Source: Lunularia cruciata (Eukaryota > Streptophyta > Marchantiopsida > Lunulariales > Lunulariaceae). From it: DNA of 64,000 bases. Of the stretch, positions 11,892-20,327 are shown piece by piece; the first letter of the stretch is position 1, and the number at the start of each line of letters is the position of its first letter. The translations under genes were made by a program, and so were the position numbers. The DNA lies in contig OX419755.1 of NCBI GenBank assembly GCA_948567375.1, forward strand, positions 29,827,001-29,891,000, read 5' to 3'. The notes beneath the pieces are model-generated. The model was not told the DNA's origin and did no database searches. It saw nothing but the letters and a program-made list of their open reading frames with translations.

Positions 11892-12552
11892 TATCGTGAG
11901 TATATACATTGCTACACAACATACATTGCTGTCAACATCATACACTATAGAAGCACAACTCACACATAAGTCATACATAGACTCTAAAGTGCCACAATAA
12001 TCAGATTGCTTACCACTCTCAACTCAACTCAGATCAGTACTCGATCTGTCACTCTATAAACTGTCAACAACTGGGCACTGATTACAGTCGAGCCACACCC
12101 ACTCAAGCATAGAGAATCTAGGTGACGCTGCCAGCCTCTATCCACCATAGCCAAGAACTCAAAGGCTCAACATCACAGAAGTGAGCTCTCTGGAGCTCAC
12201 TTTGAAACTATACCCCCTGGACTTGAGCTAGCTTTGAAACCCTAATGGTCCCGCTGACGGCACACTCAATGGTGCAAATGGTGCAAAGTGATAGTGGGCC
12301 CCACCGTGAAGTCAGTACCTCAAACACAAAATCTAACCGTCAGAAAGTAGTCTCTAAGAAACTGCTGAAATAATAATACTCTAACTACTATCACTGGAAC
12401 TCTAGTGTCCGAGCATCTAGATGCGGCACTACAAATGGCGTGACAGCTGTCGTGCGTATATACATTGCTACACAATATACATCACTGTCAACATCATACA
12501 CTATAGAAGCACAACTCACACATAAGTCATACATAGACTCTAAAGTGCCACA
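11892..12552 (-). repeat. Fam2 outer copy, 3' terminal repeats X-Y-X
   Basis: On the plus strand: X 11892-11996, Y 11997-12445, dinucleotide GC 12446-12447, X 12448-12552. The opposite end of the element carries only Y (42456-42896). On minus the internal region therefore ends with the polypurine-like AGGGGAGC, then X, GC, Y, X, then the TCTC duplication. The outermost base pairs form TGTC/GACA inverted ends (here TATCGTGAG and GGCGTGACA). Confidence 0.85.
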
Positions 12553-12714
12553 ATTGCTCCCCTAGCTGGCGGTTAGGCCCCTCTAATTCCAGATAGCCAT
12601 CTACTCTAAGTATATGGTTTGCCCTCTAATGGGCAAAGATCAAGAGGCCGGGTGCTATGGAGCCCCATTGTTGGTCGCTTGTCTGCAATCTATAAAGAAT
12701 GAACTAGCTATATG

Positions 12715-13884
12715 TCAAGTACATCTAGGACATAACCACTGTCTCTGAGGAACCACCGTGAAGGGAGGAGTCATACATGCCATATGCCATCCTCTCGAAT
12801 AGCTATCACACACTAACATAGTAGTTGCTCCACCAGAAGAGCCACATAACATACACCTCAAGCCTGTATGTACAAGTGCCAAGCTTGGGTCCATAGTACC
12901 ATCAATGTTTGGAAGGTGGCATGGCGCACAATTGCGCACATGATCCTTCCAAACAACACCATCACGTCCTTCTAACACAAGGACTCCAGATGGCAAAACC
13001 TCACGCACTCTCAAGACAGTGCGGCCTGTAGAAACATCAAGTGTTGTCGGTGCTGTCTACTGTAGATATACATAGTTGCATGGATGAAATTGACGGATCA
13101 AGGGTCTATAACCTCCTCCTTGAATGGTAGCATAGCATAAAGTATCTCTATGCTAAGCAATTGCCAAGTTCTCAAAGGCCATTGGCATCACTCTCTAAAA
13201 GATCTCTGCCCACTGAGAACATGCGCTCATCCATACATCAGGGTCATCCAAGTCCAAAACTACAGTAGCATATTGACAAATGGCTGTAGGTAAATCTAGA
13301 TCTCGTCCATAGAGTAGAAAGTATGGAGAGAAGGATGCTAAGGAGGCTTGCCGGCTGAACCGATAGCCCATGGCCAACCAAGGTAACTGGAGATCCTAAT
13401 CTCCTAAGTGGCCTCTATGCAAACCATACTTTTGCAATCCTCTCTTCACCGTCTGAACCACTCTCTCTGCTAAGCCATTTGCCTCAGGGTGATCTCGGGA
13501 TCTAGTACAATGATCAATCAAAGCCTTGTCACACAAGACCTGAAACTCCCCCAAGAACTTTGTACCCTGATCAATCAAAACCTCAACTGGTGCACCAAAA
13601 TGACTAAGAACTCAATCCAGGAATGAGTAAGCTGTCCCTTCACTAGACTTTTCAGGAAGTGCCACCAACTCAATCCACTTGGAGAAGTGCTCCACCATCA
13701 CCAAAACATACCGATGATGTCTCACAGTCAGCGGTAAAGGTCTGGCAAAGTCCAAACTCCAACGGTAGCCCAATCCCATGATAGGTAATGGGTGTAACTG
13801 TGGCATAGGAGCATTGAATGATGCTCTAACTTGGTCACAAACCACACATCTGGCAACAAACTGCTGTACTTTGGGCTGCATACC
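12715..13884 (-). pseudogene. Fam2 outer copy: integrase core, C-terminus and damaged PHD finger
   Basis: Integrase zinc-finger cysteines (ARCVVCDQVRASF), core WSLDFARPLPL, the second catalytic Asp in IDQGTKFLGEF, and the Glu in HPEANGLAERVVQ, with 34 residues between Asp and Glu. The SH3-like tail and PHD finger end at 12715. In the PHD finger one zinc ligand pair reads CDSYSRGWH instead of CDRCSRGWH, so a ligand Cys is lost. L4 splits the integrase at the duplicated ATACC; the N-terminal part continues at 31306. Confidence 0.85.
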
Positions 13885-14469
13885 TGTGACAACCCGGAAA
13901 ATATCACTTTTGCGGTAATCGGGTAAGTAAAGTTTGTTCCCGCAGAGATACGATCCAGAATTGGTCAAATACAAAGTCAAAGGTCACAATTGCAGTTCTT
14001 CTTGATGGCTTCTTTAATCTCTTAGGTAGAAACTACACCCAGAAGAGAGTAACAAGCTCACAATCTTGACAACTTGCACAATACGCACACATAATCACAT
14101 CATAGTCAATTCTGTCCAAACAACTCTTGATTGTGATGATTCAGATTCTCCCAAAGACGGCACTTCACTACAAAAGACCAATTTTGCCTCAGAATTGTGT
14201 TCCACCCCTCCACTGAAGGCACAACTTCCTCGATCAAAATTGCTTCACACCAACTTCGTGCTGCAATCACAAGTGCAGAATACTAACAACACTACAATTC
14301 CTCTCAGATCTATCAAGGCATTGCTCCGATGCACTTCACTCAGGATCAAACACACAGAAATGAAGATCAAGGTTGTTGATTCCAACATCCCCAAACACAC
14401 TGACTTGCTCTTCGGAATTCTCCACACACTCACAAACACAAACACGAAATTGACAATCAGAATTAAGCT
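13885..14469 (-). mobile_element. L4: Fam1 solo LTR, left part
   Basis: Starts TGTGACAACCCGG. Flanked by ATACC (13880-13884), with the matching ATACC at 31306-31310 after its other end. Broken at 14469 by the inner Fam2 insertion (AGCT duplication) and resumes at 28185. The perfect 5-bp duplication with no gag-pol in between marks a solo LTR. Confidence 0.9.
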
Positions 14470-15131
14470 TGTCGTGCGTATATACATCGCTACACAACAT
14501 ACATCGCTGTCAACATCATACACTATAAAAGCACAACTCACACATAAGTCATACATAGACTCTAAAGTGCCACAATAATCAGATCGCTTAACACTCTCAA
14601 CTCAACTCAACTTAGATCAGTACTTGATCTATCACACTATAAATTGCCAACAACTAGGCACTGATTACAGTCAAGCCACACCCACTCAAGCATAGAGAAT
14701 CCAGGTGACGCTCGCCGGCCTCTGTCCACCATAGCCAGGAACTCAAAGGCTCAACATCAAAGAAGTGAGCTCTCTGGAGCTCACTTTGAAACTATACCCC
14801 CTGGACTCAAGCTAGCCCTGAAACCCTAACGGTCCCATTGATGGCACACTTGACGGTGCAAACGGTGCAAAGTGACGGTGGGCCCCATCGTGAAGTCAGT
14901 ACCCCAAACACGAAATCTAACCGTCGGAAAGTAGTCCTTGAGAAACTGCTAGAATAACTCTAACTACCATCACTGGAACTCCAGTGTCCGAGCATCTAGA
15001 TGCGGAACTACAAATAGCGTGACAGCTGTCGTGCGTATATACATCGCTACACAACATACATTGTTGTCAACATCATACACTATAAAATCACAACTCACAC
15101 ATAAGTCATACATAGACTCTAAAGTGCCACA
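14470..15131 (-). repeat. Fam2 inner copy, 3' terminal repeats X-Y-X
   Basis: On plus: X 14470-14574 (105 bp), Y 14575-15024 (450 bp), GC 15025-15026, X 15027-15131 (105 bp). The other end of the element has Y alone (27734-28184). Internal X follows a polypurine stretch (TAGGGGGGTG on minus, 15134-15143). The X/Y joint inside the repeat is the palindromic GTGACAGCTGTCGTGCG, while the element's outer ends are exactly the two halves of that joint without the GC. Confidence 0.9.
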
Positions 15132-15133
15132 AT

Positions 15134-15143
15134 CACCCCCCTA
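15134..15143 (-). other. Polypurine tract of Fam2 inner copy
   Basis: TAGGGGGGTG on minus, just upstream of ATTGTGGCACTTTAG (start of X). The outer copy has AGGGGAGC at the same place. This implies plus-strand cDNA starts at X, not at the Y end that forms the genomic terminus. Confidence 0.55.
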
Positions 15144-15300
15144 GCTGGCGGTTAGGTCCCTCTAACTCCAGATAGCCATCTACTCTAAGTATATGGTATA
15201 CCCTCTAATGGGCAAAGATCAAGAGGCCGGGTGCTATGGAGCCCCATCGTTAGTCGCCTGTCTGCAATCTATACCATATAAAGAATGAACTAGCTATAGG

Positions 15301-16631
15301 TCAAGTACATCTAGGACATAACCACTGTCCCTGAGGAACCATCGTGAGGGGAGGAGTCATACATGCCATATGCCATCCTCTCGAACATCTATCACACACT
15401 AACATAGTAGCAGCTCCACCAGAAGAGCCACATAACATACACCTCAAGCCTGCACGTACAAGTGCCAAGCTTGGATCCATAGTACCATCAATGTTTGGAA
15501 GGTGGCATGGCGCACAATTGCACACATGATCCTTCCAAACAACACCATCACGTCCTTCTAACACAAGGACTCCAGATGGCAAAACCTCGTGCACTCTCAA
15601 GATAGTGCGGCCTGTAGAAACATCAAGTGTCGTCGGTGCTGTCTGCTGTAGATCTACATAGTCGCCTGGATGAAATCGACGGATCAAGGGTCTATAACCT
15701 CCTCCTCAAATGGTAGCATAGCGTAAAGTATCTGTATGCTGAGCAATTGCCAAGTTCTCAAAGGCCATCGGCATCACTCTTCAAAAAATCTCTGCCCGCT
15801 GAGAACATGCGCTCATCCATACATCAGGGTCATCCAAGTCCAAAACTACAGTAGCATCTCGACAAATGGCTACAGGTAAATCTGGATCTCGTCCATAGAG
15901 TAGAAAGTATGGAGAGAAGGATGCTAAGGAGGCTTGCCGGCTGAACCGATAGCCCATGGCCAACCAAGGTAACTGGAGATCCCAATCTCCCAAGTGGCCT
16001 CTCTACAAACCATACTTTCGCAATCCTCTCTTCACCGTCTGAACCACTCTCTCTGCTAAGCCATCTACCTCAAGGTGATCTCGGGATGTAGTACGATGAT
16101 CAATCAAAGCCTTGTCACACAAGACCTGAAACTCTCCCAAGAACTCTGTACCTTGATCAACCAAAATCTCAGCTGGTGCACCAAAATGACTCAGAACTCG
16201 ATCCAAGAACGAGTAAGCTGTCCCTTCACTAGACTTGTCAAGAAGTGCCACCAACTCAATCCACTTGGAGAAGTGCTCCACATCACCAAAACATACCGAT
16301 GATGTCTCACAGTCAGCGGTAAAGGTCCGGCAAAGTCCAAACTCCAACGGTAACCCAATCCCATGATAGGTAATGGGTGTAATTGTGGCGTAGGAGCATT
16401 GAATGATGCTCTAACTTGGTCACAAACCACACATCTAGCAACAAACTGCTGTACCTCGGTCTGCATACCGCGCCACCAATAATGACTCTGGAGTAAGCTA
16501 TATGTACGCTTTACTCCAAAATGTCCTAGCTCCTCATGAGCATGACGGACCAACTGTGGTCTCTGTGATGGAAGTGGTACTACTCGCACTCTACCATCCT
16601 CCCATACACGCAAAAGGTGTCTACCCTCCAA
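15301..16631 (-). pseudogene. Fam2 inner copy: integrase with C-terminal PHD finger
   Basis: N-terminal zinc finger (HEELGHFGVKRTYSLLQ ... ARCVVCDQ, an HHCC pattern), core with WSLDFAGPLPL, then VDQGTEFLGEF, then GLAERVVQTVK. There are 34 residues between the second Asp and the Glu in both Fam2 copies, against 35 in Fam1. RFHPGDYVDLQ through WKDHVCNCAPCHLP resembles the SH3-like tail of Ty3/gypsy integrases. The last 45 residues are a PHD finger, where chromoviruses would have a chromodomain. A one-base loss near 16280 and stops (for example near 15709 and 15780) break the frame. It would insert cDNA into chromatin. Confidence 0.88.
15307..15441 (-). other. PHD finger domain at the end of the Fam2 integrase
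   Basis: Eight zinc ligands in the C4HC3 order with spacing C-x2-C-x11-C-x2-C-x4-H-x2-C-x14-C-x2-C, plus the conserved Trp two residues before the seventh ligand (QWLCPRC). Short pieces: RCMLCGSSG, MLVCDRCSRGWHMAC, VPQGQWLCPRCT. All ligands are present in this copy. PHD fingers usually read histone H3 tail states, so a targeting or tethering role is likely by family knowledge; the histone mark cannot be told from sequence alone. Confidence 0.88.
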
Positions 16632-16649
16632 TCTGAACCGTCTGGCTCA

Positions 16650-18305
16650 CTAAAGAACACGGTCTCTCTCCTTGGCCCCAACTGTGCCACCCAGAACACC
16701 AGTGCAAAGATAGTCCATCACTAAGACATCATCATGAATGTCTCGCCGAACTATACCAATATCTTCACTCTCTGGATCTGTGACCTCAATAACTCCTCTT
16801 GTATGCGCTGAGAGAGATACCACTAAAGTCTCTGCAAATATACACAGAAAGGCCAATGCATGCCAACCTGGCACCATCTCCTCATCTGTCTCACCATGCC
16901 AACGTGCTCCGGTCTGATCCTGCTGGCTGGGACATGGGTTTCTACTCAACCCATCTGCATCACGGTTCACCACTCCAGGTCTGTGAACAACCGTGAAATC
17001 ATACTCCTGTAAAATCAGAGCCCATCGTACAAGCTTCCCTAAAAGCTTGTCGGACTCCATCAACCACTTTAGTGGCTGATGATCAGTGATGAGAGTGAAG
17101 GGGTTACCAAACAAGTAACATCGGAAATGTGCTACTGCCCAAACTGCTGCCAAGCACTCTCCCTCATATGAACTATACTTCACCTCCGCTGAATTGTTGG
17201 AGCGACTAGCATAGGCCACCACAAACTCCTTCTCCTCATCATCATGTTAGGTGAGCACCGCTCCAAGCCCCAACATACTCCAATCAGTGTGAACCTGAAA
17301 TGGTTGTCCCTTGATCGGTCTCCTCAAAATAGGAGCAGATGTCAACCTCTCCTTGAGCTCTACAAAAGCTCTCTCCTTCTCATCTCCCCAACACCACTCC
17401 TGTGTAAGCTTGGTCAGCTTCGTCAAGGCCTTGGCAATGGCACTAAATCCTCTAACATAGCGGCGATAGAAGTTTGCCAACCCAAGGAATGCTTGCACTT
17501 TGCTCACATCCGTAAGCCGAGGAATACGTGCAATAGCCTCCACCTTGGTCTACTGAACACCAAGTCCTCCGGGGTAGAGAGTGTGACCCAAATACTCAAC
17601 CTGCTCATGGAAGAACCTACACTTCCCAGGATGTAATTTGAGTCCATGAGATCTCAACCTCTCAAACACCTCCAACAATTGTCTCTCATGCTCCTCCACA
17701 GTAGTGCTATAAACCAAAATGTCATCAATATAGCACCGAGCAAAATCCAATCCAGCTAGGATCCTATCCATGACCCTCTGGAACTCAGCGGGAGCATTCT
17801 ACAACCCAAATGGTAAGAACCTCCACTGATATAACACATCCTTGCCGTTAGGATCAATAGCCCAAAATGCTGTCTTGGACTTATCCTCCTCCCTGATCGG
17901 CAACTGATGATATCCCGCTCGAAGATCCAAAGTACTGAAGACCTTTGCATGCCCATTCGCATCAAAAATCTCCTCCGGTGTAGGCATGGCATACCGATCA
18001 GCCCTGGTCTGTCGGTTGATAGGATGGTAATCTCCACACATTTGCCTATCTGTATAGTTGCCATGCATATCCTTCTTGGTTGGCATCATTGTCGCTGATG
18101 CATACTCTCCATGTGAAATCTCCACCAAACCAGCCTCAAAAAGGTCACTACTCCGGCTCTGAATCAATGTCCTCTCCATCTCACTATATCGATAAGGACA
18201 TCGGAAAACTGGTGTGTCACTAGTCAGCTCAATCCGTATACCAGGTCCCTTTAGAGCACCCAAATCCTTCATACTGAAGGCAAAACAACTTGTGTGACTC
18301 CTCAA
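16650..18305 (-). pseudogene. Fam2 inner copy: reverse transcriptase and RNase H
   Basis: RT from about 18250 down: FRCPYRYSEMERTLIQSR, YASATMMPTKKDMHGN, MCGDYHPINRQT, FSTLDLRAGYHQLPI, FLPFGL, and the catalytic YIDDILVYS. KCRFFHEQVEYLGHTLYPGG and FLGLANFYRRYVRGFS follow. RNase H is visible as TDWSMLGLGAVLT, YEGECLAAVWAVAHFRCYL, ITDHQPLKWLM and RDADGLSRNPCPS. Isolated stops (near 17800, 17550 and 17247) interrupt otherwise continuous homology. A poorly conserved linker of about 90 residues runs to the integrase. This RT is clearly different from that of Fam1 (YIDDILVYS against FIDDFCVF). Confidence 0.92.
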
Positions 18306-18739
18306 GAACCTCCAAACCCTCCGTCTTTCCTCTCCAGTAAGCTTGGGTCCAAGATCTGGCTCCCAAGTATCCTCTGTAACTGCAGTAGGAGTGGAAGACG
18401 TACTGACTGGCTGCTACACTGGGCCCTTGGGAGCAATGGTGTCATGCTCCCAACCACTAGAGGTCCCAACCTCTGTGTGAAAAACTCCCTCCACTCTAGC
18501 TGCAAGCTCCATACGTCCTCTGGCTGCATCCCATGTGGACCAAGGGTGTAATCCAAGTAGCCCACGCTCACATGGATGGACTCCAAGTAGACCACTCTCC
18601 CTAGTAGCTACTGGATGTGTCCCAAGAATACCATGTCCACTTGGTCCATCGCCCCCAGCATGTGCCTGAATCGTCTCGATAGGCACATGGCTCACAAGTG
18701 TCCGAGTGGTGATGCCTATCAAGCGCATCCTACGCTGCT

Positions 18740-20022
18740 CTGCCAAACCAAGGCTCACAATCCAGGTCAAACAGTTTAGGTCCATAGCCTGACCTAACAC
18801 CTGACGCCTGGATGCCTCTGACATTGCTGGAATAGCGGTAATACCGGTGTGAAAACCCATCGCCCGCTCTCTCTCATCAGCATTGGGCTCCACCAACTGC
18901 TGTAACTGTGAGTCCTAAACAAGTCCAGGTCCTCCCTCTCGAAAAGCATGAGAGCCTAGGAAACTCATGAGTGTAGGAAATGCAGCTCTAGGCTGTCCAA
19001 CTAGGTTCACCACTGCCATAGGTGACCTATCAGCCACTACCACTGTCTGAGACTGACGGCCAACATCCAAGATATCATCAACAAGAATGTGGTCTAGTCA
19101 CTGAATCCCATCATAACTACACTGTAGAACCTCTCTGGGTAAAAGGTTCGTCCACCAAAGACAAAGACGATGAGCCCGTGATCCCACTCTGGCTGCATCT
19201 AACAATACAGCAAGTCCCATCCAAGAATGGACCTGATGTGTACTCGCCACCACTCTAGTGCGAGAATCACCCAACAAAGGAACGTTCTCCAAAAGGTAAG
19301 CTGGAGAAACAGACTGATGAACCTGGAGATGTCATAATATCCGTAACATCTCCCAAAACACACCAGAACAAGGATCCTGAAGACCCAAACCGCAGCCCGC
19401 ACATGTATGTCCTTGACATGGCCATCCAGAAATCACCAAGTGGATAGGCCCATGTCTCTCTAGGTCATGCGCCCCTAGTAAGGAAATGTCTCATGGTAAG
19501 GCCTTCTGGTAACCTCTAACTGCTGACATTGGTAATAAATCTGGATACCGATAGGCCAAGTGTGCCACATGAAGTGTGCCTAGCAGTCTCATCTCTCTCT
19601 ACATACAAGTACCTCTGTACTCTGATACCCGCCTGTAACACCGCAGCTAGTCCGGTGTTGATCCCACCAAACAACTCCAATAGGAATATCCCCTCTACTG
19701 GGTACTGCCAAGCAATGAGTGTGGTATCCAGAGGTGTCAAAGCAATTGCCTCTGGAGGCTCATCCTCACACTCATCCCCTGATGGTACAAAGGCTCCACT
19801 CCAAGCCTGCTGCACCAACTGATCTGCATGCTGCTACAATGCCTCCTCTAAACTCCACAATGGAACATCCAAGGTGGATGGAACAATCCCACTTGTACTC
19901 CATAGCCGAGTGATCTCCTCTGGTACTGGAGTATCCTCTGCATGGGCGTTCCCCTCCAACAAGTCACCAGGCCAAGTAATTGCACCGTTGAAAGCTAAAA
20001 TTGATACTGCCATGGTCCCGGA
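18740..20022 (-). pseudogene. Cytosine-5 DNA methyltransferase (DNMT3-like) domain in the Fam2 polyprotein, inner copy
   Basis: Motif I: LELFGGINTGLAAV (about 19683-19642), followed by RVQRYLYVERDETA. Motif IV with the catalytic Cys: LVISGWPCQGHT (about 19409-19440). Motif VI: ENVPLLGDSRTR (about 19289). Motif VIII: SRAHRLCLWWTNLLP (about 19141-19184). The block before motif X reads DERERAMGFHTGITAIP, and motif X reads LGQAMDLNCLTWIV (about 18797). The order I to X is linear, unlike the circularly permuted plant DRM enzymes, and the wording is closest to DNMT3. Motif I to X spans about 310 residues, normal for a full catalytic domain. It sits in polyprotein order between protease and RT. An 8-bp deletion near 19571 and several stops inactivate this copy. 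The intact enzyme would methylate cytosine in DNA using S-adenosylmethionine. Confidence 0.88.
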
Positions 20023-20327
20023 CTATAGTGAGCCAAGACTGCCACTATTGAAGCGTACTGGTAGGCGACATACCCGTCCCTCACCAGACTGCCAACCAGG
20101 TCTATAAGAGGCTGTCTCCTCCCAATAGTCAATGCTGAAACCCATAGGGTATAACACTGCTCCCCCAACTAGCACATCATATGACTCAGCTATCATCGCA
20201 ATAGCCTGAGCTCTCACCACCGAGCTATCAGTCGGATGACCAGGCTGAACCTGGATAACAAGCTCCCCACATGTGATGTACTGTGTCGAACCACCACCTA
20301 GAGATGTCTGGATCTGAAATGGACACT
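20023..20327 (-). pseudogene. Fam2 inner copy: second half of the aspartic protease
   Basis: Continues the protease begun at 24110 after the L5 insertion. It contains VVRAQAIAMIAESYDVLVGG, AVLYPMGFSIDYWEE and RPGWQSGEGRVCRLPVRF; the DVLVG segment is the hydrophobic strand before the protease C-terminus. It ends by a stop near 20025, just before the methyltransferase lead-in, in the same polyprotein order as the outer copy. Confidence 0.75.

Noticed and set aside
13612-13980. Minus-strand frame with a new N-terminus on the Fam2 integrase
   Set aside because: Its first 33 residues come from the end of L4, so it is an accidental fusion across the insertion boundary.
14066-14578. Plus-strand open frame of 170 codons
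   Set aside because: It crosses the L4/Fam2 junction and is low-complexity antisense LTR sequence. The other plus-strand frames opposite Fam1 LTR ORFs (for example 56695-57345, 22282-22830) are likewise shadows.
15307-15441. Zinc knuckle or chromodomain at the integrase end
   Set aside because: Eight Cys/His ligands with PHD spacing do not fit a CCHC knuckle, and no aromatic-cage chromodomain pattern is visible.
18740-20022. A host DNA methyltransferase gene disrupted by transposons
   Set aside because: The domain is in the same polyprotein position (protease before, RT after) in two independent insertions and shows no intron structure, so it belongs to the element.
18740-20022. Plant DRM-type methyltransferase
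   Set aside because: DRM enzymes have permuted motifs (VI-X before I-V). Here motifs I, IV, VI, VIII and X are in linear order.
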